Positions 34,218 through 42,874 of a stretch of 64,000 nt of DNA are shown one piece after another. Position numbers and translations under genes: made by a program. The first letter of the stretch is position 1. Every line of letters starts with the position of its first letter. Below the pieces are notes generated by a model. That model ran no database searches, was not told the origin of the DNA, and was given only the letters and a program-made list of their open reading frames with translations. This stretch comes from JAJCYX01 sp965243825 (GTDB lineage Bacteria > Chloroflexota > Dehalococcoidia > Lucifugimonadales > Lucifugimonadaceae): positions 2,046,001 to 2,110,000 of the forward strand of contig CBDEVT010000001.1 in NCBI GenBank assembly GCA_965243825.1. Direction: 5' to 3'.

Positions 34218-35897
34218 ATGGCGAAAGTCACCGGTAGCGACCTACTAATCAAAGCACTGGAAGCCGAAGGCGTTGATACCGTCTTCGGGATAGCGGGCGA
34301 CCACATCCTGCATATGCTCGACAAGATGCATGATGAACAGTTCCGGATGATCGACTTCCGGCACGAGTCAGGAGCTGTGCATGCGGCCGATTCGTACTCT
34401 CGCATCTTGCGACGCGGTGCTGTGACCCTTTCGACAACTCCGGGCCATGCGAACGCGGTACCCGCGCTCGCCAATGCGATTCACTCAGAAGCTCCGATCA
34501 TCAACATCTCAGGCGCTGCTGATTCACCGAACCTCGGACGCGGCGCGATGCAGGAGTTCGACCAGGTCGGAGTCGCTGCGCCTGTAACCAAGGGCGCGTG
34601 GCAGGTGCCATCGCCGGAGCGAATCCCGGAGTACGTGGCACTCGCGTTCAGAACAGCGCTTTCGGGCCGACAGGGTCCGGTTCACCTGACGATTCCGCAC
34701 GATTTCCAGTCCGCAGAGGTGGATGAAGCTGCAGCGAAACGTTACACACCGCGTGAACACAGTGTGCCGCGCAAGGTGATGGGAGATCCGGTACAGGTTA
34801 AGCAGGCAGTTGAGCTACTCCAAAATGCGAAGCGTCCTATCATCATGGCGGGCTCTTCAGCCGGTGCGACGGCAGAGCCAGAGATCGTCCAACAGTTCGT
34901 CGAAACAACTCATATTCCCTTTGTTTCGGAGGACTCGGCACGGGCTCTTATTCCTGACTCTCACGACTACAGCATCGGTCTTGGCTACCAACCGCTGAAC
35001 GAAGCCGCCCAGCGCATCCGTGAAGCCGATGTTGTCTTGATGCTCGGTAAGCGACTTGACTACACGCTCGGCTTCGGTGGCAGTCCGCCCTTTGCGCAGG
35101 GCGTTAAGCACATAGTTGTTGACCCCTCGCCTGCGGAGATTGGTCGAGCGCGAACCGTTGAGGTCGGGATACTTGGTGATGTTGGGCCGATCGTTGAGCA
35201 GATGCTGGATGAAGCCAGAGGTCAGAGCTGGACGCGCCAGGATGAATGGGTGGATTCGTTACGTGCAGATCACGCCGCCTGGCTTGAAGGACTGTACGAA
35301 CTCGCCGCGGCATCTGACCCGATGCATCCGATGTTCATTAGCGAGTCGGTGCAGAAGTTTATCGACGACGACACCCACATCACCTATGACGGCGGTGACT
35401 ACTGTCACTTCCTACGCGCCTCGATTCCACGCAACAAGCCATACAGGTTCCACAACGTATCAAGCTTCGGCATGATCGGCGTCGGACTGCCATATGCACT
35501 TGGAGCACAGGTCGCGTTGCCCGGTAAGAAAGTGATGCTTTCGGTCGGTGATGGGTCGTTCGGCTTCAACGGCATGGAGATCGACACAATGGTCAGACAC
35601 AACTTGCCAGTCAAGACGATCGTTGGCAACAACTCGATCTGGGGCATCGACTGGCAGATTCAGAAAGGGCTTTACGGTCGACCGGTCTGGACTGACTTGC
35701 TGCCAACCCGATACGACAAAGTTGCTGAAGGACTAGGTGCGCATGCCGAGCATGTGACAAGTCACGAGCAGCTTGAGCCGGCGCTGAAACGCGCCTTCGA
35801 CCATGATGGTCCGGCCCTGGTCAACGTCGAGATCGCGCAGGTCATTAGCCACGTTGCAGAGGCAGCGATCAGCCGCAAACTCGGTTCGCACGGTTAA
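34218..35897 (+). CDS. Thiamine-diphosphate enzyme, acetolactate-synthase-like superfamily
   Basis: A 559-residue enzyme with the three-domain layout of acetolactate synthase, benzoylformate decarboxylase and relatives. Catalytic Glu50 lies in DFRHESGAVHAADSYSR. The middle domain has IIMAGSSAGA, and the thiamine-diphosphate motif starts SVGDGSFGFNG and ends VGNNSIWG. It would decarboxylate or carboligate a 2-oxo acid. The substrate loop lacks features that identify true IlvB, and no ilvN follows. It is the third of four thiamine-diphosphate genes in 9 kb. Confidence 0.85.
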   Translation: MAKVTGSDLLIKALEAEGVDTVFGIAGDHILHMLDKMHDEQFRMIDFRHESGAVHAADSYSRILRRGAVTLSTTPGHANAVPALANAIHSEAPIINISGAADSPNLGRGAMQEFDQVGVAAPVTKGAWQVPSPERIPEYVALAFRTALSGRQGPVHLTIPHDFQSAEVDEAAAKRYTPREHSVPRKVMGDPVQVKQAVELLQNAKRPIIMAGSSAGATAEPEIVQQFVETTHIPFVSEDSARALIPDSHDYSIGLGYQPLNEAAQRIREADVVLMLGKRLDYTLGFGGSPPFAQGVKHIVVDPSPAEIGRARTVEVGILGDVGPIVEQMLDEARGQSWTRQDEWVDSLRADHAAWLEGLYELAAASDPMHPMFISESVQKFIDDDTHITYDGGDYCHFLRASIPRNKPYRFHNVSSFGMIGVGLPYALGAQVALPGKKVMLSVGDGSFGFNGMEIDTMVRHNLPVKTIVGNNSIWGIDWQIQKGLYGRPVWTDLLPTRYDKVAEGLGAHAEHVTSHEQLEPALKRAFDHDGPALVNVEIAQVISHVAEAAISRKLGSHG

Positions 35898-36031
35898 GTT
35901 CTACGGTCGATTCGGAGCGAGTGGCCCAACTGATGAGCCGCGCCCAGTGTCCGTTTTAACTTGGCAACTGGTAAAGTGCCGTGAGAACAGACAGAGGTAA
36001 CTAACACACCCCGCACAGGAGACTAGCGCCG

Positions 36032-38587
36032 GTGCTTCAAGAACGAACACAAACAGTAACCGTCAACTCCCTCGGCCTGGACAGTCACAACAAGAAGAAC
36101 GACATCCAGGTACCTGACTACGACCGCACTCGCTTTGGCGACGTTGGCTTTCTAACTGCGATGACGTTGACCCTGCTCGGCAACTACTCGCAGACCGGCC
36201 ACTTTGGCGGCCCGCTTGCTTACACACCGCTGGTGGTCACGTCACACCTGCTTGGAGCTGATGCCGGTGGCCTGAACTACGATTACCGACGACCTAAGCA
36301 CCCTTACTCAGACAAGTTCATGCTGGCAGGCGGTCACAACGCGCCTGTGACGTATGCGATGTGGATGATTATGGGTGAAGCACTGGCGAGAAAGCATGGC
36401 CGGACCGGCGATGATCGCTTCGCTGCCGACCCGAACTCCTCAATGCTCTCTATCGACGCTCTTGGTTTTCGCCGCGGCGCCGGTGCACTGGCAACCCTCC
36501 TTGAAGAGCGCGGGCTCACGGATCATCCACTGTTTGAGCAGGCAAAGCTTCGTGGGATTCGTGCTCTTTCCGGCCATTCCGAAACGACAGATCTCACGAA
36601 CGATGTGAATGGCGGACCTTCTGGCGTTGGTGTCGCCAGTGCCGCCGGTAAGGCTGCTTTCTGGGACATGATGGGTGCACCAATCGACTCTCCAAAGATT
36701 GTTGCGATTGAAGGTGAGTTTGCGATGACCTCCGGTCACTCGCAGGAGATGAAGACCCAGGCCGTCGCCCAGCAGGTCGGTAAGCGCCTTCGAGTGCTGC
36801 TCTCGTACAACAACGCCGGAATCGATGATGAGCTTGTCGGCAGTGTCGTGCCCGGGAACATTGGCTACGACATCGGCAGTCAGTGGGCGTCTTACGGTTG
36901 GAATGTCTTCAGCATCGATAATGCAAACGACTATGACCAGGTGGCTGCCGCCTACCGCGCGATGGAAGACTGGGACCAAACAGACCGCAGACCGATGATC
37001 TTGATCGGCAAGACTGTTAAGGGCTGGTGGCCGGGTGCTATCGATGGCGAGATTCCTGGCTACGGTAAACAGATCATCGACCATGCCTCGCATCCTTACG
37101 GCTTCCCACAGAACGGCGACTACTTCCGTGGCCTCGCTCGTACATTCGAGGAGCACTACGGAGTCAAGTTCGAGGGAATCGATGACGGGCCAATCAAAGA
37201 CGATCGCGAGCGCTTGATCCAGTTCAAGACGAACATCGACATCGCAATGTCGATTCTCGAGAAGAATGGGCTCGGTGACTGGCTGGCAGATCGACTCGTG
37301 GAGATCGGTGGTGGCGTCAAAGACGACCTGCCTCTCAAGGTGAAGGCCGAGGGAGATCCGTTCAACGACGACAGGCTGAAAGTCAGCAACCTGCCGGTCG
37401 AACCCCAGACGGTCACCTCTACTAACCCGGTTGACGGTAGCTCGGCTGAGACATCGGTCAAGCTGTTTGAAGAGGCCGGTAATGTCCGAGGTACCCGGCG
37501 GGCTATCTCCGAGATCTTCAAGTACGCGAACCACGTCACGGATAACCGATTCGTAGCAATCGCGGCGGACCTTGCAGAGTCGATCAATGTCCAGCACAGC
37601 TCGCTGTTTGGATACTTCGACCCGATCACAAACCCCTCCGGCACGATCCTGAAAGCGGGTATCCAGGAAGCCGGCAACGCTTCAACAGCTATCGGGATGA
37701 TTGGCCAATCCGCATCACTTGATCCCAAGGTGCACAACGGCGTCTGGGCACTGAGCGGAACGTACGGCGCGTTCACTCCGCTCATGTACCTCCCGGCTCG
37801 AGTCTGGAGTCAGCAGAACCAAGACAGTCCGTTCAGGGTTGGGGTGTTGCATATTCTTGCCGGTCACTCTGGACCAGAGACCGCAGCTGACGCACGTACT
37901 CACTTCGGAATCTTTGCTCCACAGGTGTGGAAGTTATTCCCGCGCGGACAGGCCATCACACTCAGTTACTGGGACTATAACGATGTGGCTCCCGGTTACT
38001 TTGCTGCGGCTGAGATAGCGGCGAACGATCCAAAGGTAGGAGTGATCGTTCTGGAGGTTGCCAGACCTGACTTCCCCGTCGCCGACCGATCAACCTTCGC
38101 AGACTCGGACCTGAAGGCAGCGGCCAAGGGTCTCTACGTCATCAAGGACTTTGACCCCGACAAGCCGAAACACGGCTACGTGCTGACGCAGGGCTCAAGC
38201 TCTACAGTCAACCTTGTTAACTCGTTGCCAAAGCTTGCGGATGCTGGCATCAACGTGAAGGTGGTCGCCTGCATCAGCGAAGAGCTGTTCGACCGGCAGC
38301 CGCAGTCGTACAAAGACTCGGTTCTCCCACCTGGAGCGAAGAACGACCTGATGGTTGTGAGCACCGGCACGCAGCGAGTGATGCCGCTGGCCAATGTTGG
38401 CCCACTCACTGCCGAGTACTCGCTGTTCTCTGACTGGGACAACCAGTGGCTCAGCGGTGGCACAGAAGCAGACGTGATCGCAGAGGCGCACCTTGATGCC
38501 GACTCGATCATCGCTGGCGTGACTCGCTTCGCAAACGAAAGAGACGCGAGGCTGGGCCGTCAGAGAGACGAGTTGACCGGGTTGTAG
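36032..38587 (+). CDS. Large transketolase-like protein with altered thiamine-diphosphate motif
   Basis: An 851-residue protein with three transketolase domains: thiamine-diphosphate (about 35-380), pyrimidine-binding (about 490-700), and C-terminal (about 720-840). It is longer than usual transketolases (about 660). The early TGHFGGPL and LAGGHNAP loops and GHSETTD match substrate-channel regions. At the cofactor motif it reads EGEF (227-230) with NN at 260-261, so Glu229 replaces the usual metal-binding Asp of GDG. Phosphoketolase and E1 AceE share the fold but not this motif. The start is GTG, with AGGAG some 12 bases upstream. A strong terminator follows. Function unknown. Confidence 0.75.
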   Translation: MLQERTQTVTVNSLGLDSHNKKNDIQVPDYDRTRFGDVGFLTAMTLTLLGNYSQTGHFGGPLAYTPLVVTSHLLGADAGGLNYDYRRPKHPYSDKFMLAGGHNAPVTYAMWMIMGEALARKHGRTGDDRFAADPNSSMLSIDALGFRRGAGALATLLEERGLTDHPLFEQAKLRGIRALSGHSETTDLTNDVNGGPSGVGVASAAGKAAFWDMMGAPIDSPKIVAIEGEFAMTSGHSQEMKTQAVAQQVGKRLRVLLSYNNAGIDDELVGSVVPGNIGYDIGSQWASYGWNVFSIDNANDYDQVAAAYRAMEDWDQTDRRPMILIGKTVKGWWPGAIDGEIPGYGKQIIDHASHPYGFPQNGDYFRGLARTFEEHYGVKFEGIDDGPIKDDRERLIQFKTNIDIAMSILEKNGLGDWLADRLVEIGGGVKDDLPLKVKAEGDPFNDDRLKVSNLPVEPQTVTSTNPVDGSSAETSVKLFEEAGNVRGTRRAISEIFKYANHVTDNRFVAIAADLAESINVQHSSLFGYFDPITNPSGTILKAGIQEAGNASTAIGMIGQSASLDPKVHNGVWALSGTYGAFTPLMYLPARVWSQQNQDSPFRVGVLHILAGHSGPETAADARTHFGIFAPQVWKLFPRGQAITLSYWDYNDVAPGYFAAAEIAANDPKVGVIVLEVARPDFPVADRSTFADSDLKAAAKGLYVIKDFDPDKPKHGYVLTQGSSSTVNLVNSLPKLADAGINVKVVACISEELFDRQPQSYKDSVLPPGAKNDLMVVSTGTQRVMPLANVGPLTAEYSLFSDWDNQWLSGGTEADVIAEAHLDADSIIAGVTRFANERDARLGRQRDELTGL

Positions 38588-38616
38588 AAGACCGAAGAAA
38601 GACGATTCGATGGACC

Positions 38617-38654
38617 GAACCGGCACCGGGGATTTCCGAGTGCCGGTTCTTTTT
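38617..38654 (+). terminator. Rho-independent terminator
   Basis: GAACCGGCAC and GTGCCGGTTC form a 10-base-pair stem with a 13-base loop, followed directly by TTTTT. It lies 30 bases after the stop of the transketolase-like gene. Confidence 0.88.
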
Positions 38655-38725
38655 GTTGCCGGTCGGAACCGTTAATTGGGTTAGGGCGTATATAAGGCCG
38701 AGGCAACTTTCCCGGAAGGATAATC

Positions 38726-39535
38726 TTGCGGATCAGACCGGCCGTCATTCCACCTTTACTCGTTCTACTCGTCGCGGCCTGTACATCGAGCGCGAACGAG
38801 ACTCCCGTCGCCACGTCCACGGTGCTCGCCCCGATCCCTTCGCCGACACCTACCGCGATAACGTCGTCTAACCTCTCAACAGCTACTTCTGTCCCGACTG
38901 CGACTGTCATTCCAGCCACCGAAACACCGGTTCCCACCGTGACTTCATCGTTGCGCGACAGGTTAAGAGAGCTACCAACGCCAGTGCCTACCCCGAGCGC
39001 AGATGTGAGGGCAGCAGCTTACGCCGAAGTTTTCGAAGTCGACCTTGATGAGGCGATCAGACGAGTCGAGCTGATTGCAGAAAGCGAGCCTGTTGTTGAG
39101 CGAGTGGAGATGCTCGCAGGTTTCGATTTTCTCGGTGCCTACGTTTTCCATGAGCCGGAACTACGGCTGCTAATCCGCATGCGCTCCGAACCGAGCGGCT
39201 TTCTGGAATCTGTGATCGTTAACAACTTCCCGGTGCCAGTCGAGATTTCGACTGATCCTTTAGTTCCTGCGGAAGAGATCAGGGATCGAAGACAACTTGT
39301 GCGTGACAGCATGGAACAGCGCTTCCCCGGCCTGCAAGGAATCGGGACCGACTCGGTAACTGGCGAGATTACGCTGGACCTGTTTTTCGACGCGTTCTCC
39401 TATGCCAACCTCTATGAAGAGCTCGTGGCCAGGTACCAGATCGAGAAAGAAGCCCTGGCAGTCTGGGACGAGACGGGCGTGCCCGTGCGAATCGACTACT
39501 TGAGAGCTCCCCTCACTTCCCTACCCGCAGAATAG
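38726..39535 (+). CDS. Lipoprotein of unknown function
   Basis: A 269-residue lipoprotein starting at TTG, with GGAAGG upstream. The signal peptide ends in the lipobox LLVLLVAAC. A Thr/Pro/Ser linker (about 22-95, with TPVPT repeats) leads to a mixed alpha/beta domain (about 96-265) with a repeated ESEPVVERVE-like helical start and DLFFDAFSYANLYEELVARY. I recognise no enzyme motif. The linker style matches the other lipoproteins here. It lies between the terminator and the cupin gene. Confidence 0.7.
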   Translation: MRIRPAVIPPLLVLLVAACTSSANETPVATSTVLAPIPSPTPTAITSSNLSTATSVPTATVIPATETPVPTVTSSLRDRLRELPTPVPTPSADVRAAAYAEVFEVDLDEAIRRVELIAESEPVVERVEMLAGFDFLGAYVFHEPELRLLIRMRSEPSGFLESVIVNNFPVPVEISTDPLVPAEEIRDRRQLVRDSMEQRFPGLQGIGTDSVTGEITLDLFFDAFSYANLYEELVARYQIEKEALAVWDETGVPVRIDYLRAPLTSLPAE

Positions 39536-39631
39536 TTGGCCGCCGGGTTTCAGCAGCGCGAGTGCTGGCATCCGTTCGGTACTATTCTCTCGCACGAGCG
39601 ACCACCTTGATTAAGATCGCAAGGAACCCAC

Positions 39632-39982
39632 ATGTACTTCTATGACGAGAATGAGGTTGAGAAACGCGAGCTTGTGCCGGGTGTCAACGCGCGGCTGATC
39701 TGGGGTGAGCGGATCATGATGGGCATTATCGATATTGAACCCAACGCAGTGGTTCCCCTACATAGCCATCCCCATGAGCAGTGTGGCAGGGTCTTGCAGG
39801 GCGGAGCGTGGTTCACAGTGGGCGGCGAAAAGAAACTGCTCACCGCAGGCGATCACTACGTCATTCCCGGAGATGTCGAACACCTCGTCGAAGCTACCGG
39901 TGACGGCTGCCAGGCGCTGGACATCTGGTCACCCATACGTGAGGAATATATCAGCGACGACGTGCAGTTCTTCAACAAGTAA
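39632..39982 (+). CDS. Cupin-domain protein
   Basis: A 116-residue single-domain cupin. The first motif is VPLHSHPHEQCGRVLQG (His, His, Glu-type metal ligands) and the second is HYVIPGDVEHLVEATGD (His). Such small cupins bind a metal and act as isomerases, dioxygenases or sugar-binding proteins. AAGGA precedes the ATG. The enolase-superfamily gene starts 38 bases later, suggesting joint action on a sugar acid. Confidence 0.82.
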   Translation: MYFYDENEVEKRELVPGVNARLIWGERIMMGIIDIEPNAVVPLHSHPHEQCGRVLQGGAWFTVGGEKKLLTAGDHYVIPGDVEHLVEATGDGCQALDIWSPIREEYISDDVQFFNK

Positions 39983-40020
39983 TCTCTGCAGAAAACGCGA
40001 TGGGCCAACGGGACAAAAGT

Positions 40021-41328
40021 ATGAAAATCACCGGAATAACTGCCTACGAAGTCGGGATCCCAATGCAGGGCACACTGCTCTGGGCATACTCGTTCTCCAA
40101 TCACGGGTACACCGATCACATTGGAATCGCCACACCGCGCACGATCATTGAAGTGCACACCGATGAAGGCCTGACAGGTCTCGGCGAGGTCTGGGCTCCG
40201 AAGTCGCACATGGAAGGACCGGTCGCCGAATTCCTGAAGGGCAAAGACCCGTTTGACTGGAAACAACTCATCGCCGAGATGCCTCTGCCTGATGCGAAAA
40301 ACCCTTCCGGAGATACTCAGAACCAGGCTGGTGTCGAGTACGCGATGTGGGACCTTATGGGTAGGTACCTTGAGCGTCCTGTCGCCGCCCTGGTGAACGG
40401 GGGGCGGTATTCGGAGAAAGTCGAGTGGGCCGCTTACATGTTCTTCAGGGCTCCAGGTGTTGTTGAAGAAGGGCTTGCAAAAGGTGGAGGACCCGGCGAA
40501 GTCAACCTCGACAACTATGCTGAGCATGTCGTTGGAGTGGCTGAAGAGTACGGGTTCAAATCGATCAAGCTGAAGATCGGTGTCTACAGCCCGCAAGAAG
40601 AGATAGCTGCTGTAAAACGCGTAAGCGAAGCGGTCGCGCCTGATGCTCGACTTCGCATCGACCCGAACTCTGCGTGGGACCTCGAAACAGCGAAGTGGGC
40701 GGCGAACGAAGTCAAAGATCTGGGCATTGAGTACCTGGAAGATGTTGCTCGCGGTCTAAGTGCACAGGCTGAGCTCAGGAAGGTCACAAATATTCCGGTA
40801 TGCGTCGATGGCTCATATTCGATAGATCGACTTTCCAACGCCATTCGTGAAGAGGCTGGCGATGTTGCCATGTGTGACATCTACGGCTCAGGCGGTATCG
40901 CTGGCGTGCGCGACTGGATGACAGTTGCGCGTGCGTTCGGATGGAAGACTTCGATGCATTCTGGTCGCTACCTCGGTGTCTCACACATCGCTAAGCTTCA
41001 TGCCGCTGCGACAGCCGGTCCGTTCGATTACCCGATCGACGCTCACTACCACCAGTTGTCGGACGATGTGTTGAAAGGTGGCCTGTATCCGTACAACGGT
41101 GACGGCACGCAGACTGTGCCGGATAAACCCGGACTCGGCGTGGAGCTGGACTACGACCGGCTGGAGAAGTACCGGTATACCGACGAACGAAAGCGTGAAT
41201 ACGCTGAGTATCACCGGAAGTTAACAGAGCGGTTTGGCGGCTCAGGACCGTCGGATCCAAACAAGCTGGGCTACGGTGACCACTCCCTGTACCTGGCCGA
41301 GCATGTCAACGCCGGTGGCAGCCACTGA
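40021..41328 (+). CDS. Mandelate racemase/muconate-lactonizing (enolase superfamily) enzyme
   Basis: A 435-residue member of the enolase superfamily. The second-strand KxK is in SIKLKIGVY. Metal ligands fit RIDPN (Asp), YLEDVA (Glu) and CVDGSY (Asp), and the seventh-strand His is in SMHSGRY. The N-terminal capping domain includes VEYAMWDLMGRYLERPVAAL. Function is probably dehydration of an acid sugar. The ATG at 40021 is favoured over 40000 because GGGA precedes it and the fold starts there. Expansion of this superfamily is known for SAR202 genomes. Confidence 0.85.
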   Translation: MKITGITAYEVGIPMQGTLLWAYSFSNHGYTDHIGIATPRTIIEVHTDEGLTGLGEVWAPKSHMEGPVAEFLKGKDPFDWKQLIAEMPLPDAKNPSGDTQNQAGVEYAMWDLMGRYLERPVAALVNGGRYSEKVEWAAYMFFRAPGVVEEGLAKGGGPGEVNLDNYAEHVVGVAEEYGFKSIKLKIGVYSPQEEIAAVKRVSEAVAPDARLRIDPNSAWDLETAKWAANEVKDLGIEYLEDVARGLSAQAELRKVTNIPVCVDGSYSIDRLSNAIREEAGDVAMCDIYGSGGIAGVRDWMTVARAFGWKTSMHSGRYLGVSHIAKLHAAATAGPFDYPIDAHYHQLSDDVLKGGLYPYNGDGTQTVPDKPGLGVELDYDRLEKYRYTDERKREYAEYHRKLTERFGGSGPSDPNKLGYGDHSLYLAEHVNAGGSH

Positions 41329-41352
41329 GCCTGTCTCCGACTGCCGGTAACG

Positions 41353-41382
41353 AAAAAGGCCCGGGCGTCTAGCCCGGGCCTT
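41353..41382 (-). terminator. Rho-independent terminator of sodN (stem shared by both strands)
   Basis: AAGGCCCGGGC and GCCCGGGCCTT arms with a 5-base loop, between the convergent enolase-superfamily and sodN genes. On the minus strand the stem is followed by TTTTT in all, which suits termination of sodN. The plus side has only TTCGATT. Confidence 0.8.
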
Positions 41383-41407
41383 CGATTGCCTCGTCAATCA
41401 GCAGAAC

Positions 41408-41836
41408 CTATTTCTTCGACTCTGCGAATATCTCACCGATCTCTTCCAGCGCTGCCTTGAACTCCTGCGCCTTGGCCATATCGACGTGCTGCTTCACGTA
41501 GCTGCCGAGTTTGCAGGCATTCCAGACCTTTTCGTGCAGGTCCGGCCACTTTGCTGTGTGCTCAGGCTTGAAGTAGTCGGTCCAGATCACAAGAATGTCG
41601 TCTTTCGCCTTCTTGGCGTGCTCCTCTTTCACCAGCACGTAGCGAGCAAAAGAGTTGTGGTCTTCGACACTTGACGGTGCGCCGAGACCTTCTATCAGCT
41701 CAGTCATGCGGATAACGGTCTGGGCAGCCTGGATGGCGTCGCGCGGGTCGTAGATTCCGCACGGAATGTCGCAGTGAGCTTCTGCTGAGCCTATTGGCAG
41801 AATTCGGTCAGCAAGCCGCTTAATGTCCAGAATCAT
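41408..41836 (-). CDS. sodN: Nickel superoxide dismutase
   Basis: A 142-residue NiSOD precursor. The nickel hook HCDIPCGIYDP starts at residue 21, so cleavage after Ala20 gives His1, Cys2 and Cys6 as ligands, with Tyr9. The rest is the four-helix bundle, for example IQAAQTVIRMTELIEGL and FARYVLVKEEHAKKAK. It removes superoxide in the cytoplasm. AAGGAG precedes the ATG. The divergent neighbour is the matching processing protease, which confirms the assignment. Confidence 0.96.
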   Translation of the reverse strand: MILDIKRLADRILPIGSAEAHCDIPCGIYDPRDAIQAAQTVIRMTELIEGLGAPSSVEDHNSFARYVLVKEEHAKKAKDDILVIWTDYFKPEHTAKWPDLHEKVWNACKLGSYVKQHVDMAKAQEFKAALEEIGEIFAESKK

Positions 41837-41984
41837 TCGGGACTCCTTGTCGATCTGGTGCTTGGTGTTGGCCAGTGCCTCTGAGATGATTGGAAGCCAG
41901 GGCCGGTCTGTATGGAGCTTGAGACATCTCCTCTGAGCCCGGTAAATCTATCACGAATATGTGGTCTATTCAGTATCAAGGCGC

Positions 41985-42428
41985 ATGATCAACCGAATTC
42001 TCAGTATTCTCACAGCCAAGCTCGTCCGTATTCGCGGTTCAAGCATGGAGCCGACGCTGCCTGATGGTGCCTGGGTATTCGTCAACCGGCGCGCCTTCCG
42101 ATGGCCGCGAAGGCCTCAGAGATTCGATGTAGTCCGTTTTGAAGACCCATCGAATACCGGCCGCTGGTTTGTGAAAAGAGTTGTTGGCCTGCCCGACGAA
42201 GAAGTGCGGTTGGAAAACGGCGACCTATTCGTCAACGGTTCAATAGTTGAGCAACCGCATCCCGCCGATCAGTCTGCCAGCGAGACCTCGGAAAAGCACG
42301 AATGGTGGCCCTGTATCAACGAGTATGTGCTGCTCGGCGACAACCGCGGTGCATCCACCGACAGCAGAAAGTTCGGAGCGGTGCCGATTGGCAAGTTCAC
42401 CGGTCGGGTAGAGCGGCGCCTGCGATGA
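41985..42428 (+). CDS. sodX: NiSOD maturation protease (S26 signal-peptidase-like)
   Basis: A 147-residue small S26 peptidase that would cut the SodN leader so that His1 can bind nickel. The Ser motif is GSSMEPTLPDG (Ser20), the general-base Lys lies in FVKRVVGLPDEEV, and YVLLGDNRGASTDSRKFG is the conserved closing box. The N-terminal helix is short and only weakly hydrophobic, as expected for a protease with a cytoplasmic substrate. The ATG at 41985 has AAGG nearby; an earlier GTG at 41961 is in frame. Divergent from sodN across 148 bases. Confidence 0.9.
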   Translation: MINRILSILTAKLVRIRGSSMEPTLPDGAWVFVNRRAFRWPRRPQRFDVVRFEDPSNTGRWFVKRVVGLPDEEVRLENGDLFVNGSIVEQPHPADQSASETSEKHEWWPCINEYVLLGDNRGASTDSRKFGAVPIGKFTGRVERRLR

Positions 42429-42439
42429 ATCTGACTGGA

Positions 42440-42874
42440 CTATCTGGCCTGGGGCTGACCGGTCAACTCAACAAGTAGTACTTCGGCACGGTTTCTGATC
42501 TCGTCACGAATCTGTCGGACCTCTGAGACAGGACGGTTCTTTGGGTCGGGCAGTCCCCAATCGACCACATCATCCAGTACCAGCGAAGGGCATGCTTCTG
42601 CATCCACCTGGCAACCCATAGTGATCACCTTTGGTTGGTGACTGAGCATGTCGTCGGTGAGCAGTCTGCCGCGCTCGGCGGACAGATCGAATCCCAATTC
42701 CTGCATCGTTGACATCACTTCCGGATGTACTGTTTTCGAAGGAATAGTTCCGGCGGAATCAGCAACCAGCTTTACTCCAGCTCGTGTGGCAGCGTCGTTG
42801 AAGAACGCTTTAGCCATCTGGCTGCGACCAGCATTGTGAACGCAGACGAACAAGACGTCAGGCGGTTTCGACAT
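42440..42874 (-). CDS. arsC: Arsenate reductase, low-molecular-weight phosphatase type
   Basis: A 144-residue protein of the LMW-phosphatase/thioredoxin-coupled ArsC family. The P-loop FVCVHNAGRSQMA contains the CX5R catalytic site. The later Cys in ITMGCQVDAEACP provides the redox pair, and DWGLPDPKNRPV holds the acid Asp. It reduces arsenate to arsenite. The ATG at 42874 has GAGG upstream and overlaps the aquaporin stop by 17 bases, so the two are translated together. That coupling suggests the aquaglyceroporin releases arsenite. Confidence 0.9.
   Translation of the reverse strand: MSKPPDVLFVCVHNAGRSQMAKAFFNDAATRAGVKLVADSAGTIPSKTVHPEVMSTMQELGFDLSAERGRLLTDDMLSHQPKVITMGCQVDAEACPSLVLDDVVDWGLPDPKNRPVSEVRQIRDEIRNRAEVLLVELTGQPQAR

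Noticed and set aside
36440..37597. Long minus-strand frame of 385 codons
   Set aside because: It lies wholly opposite the transketolase-like gene, whose frame has clear domain motifs. The antisense protein has no recognisable motif, and the gene orientation of the region is plus.
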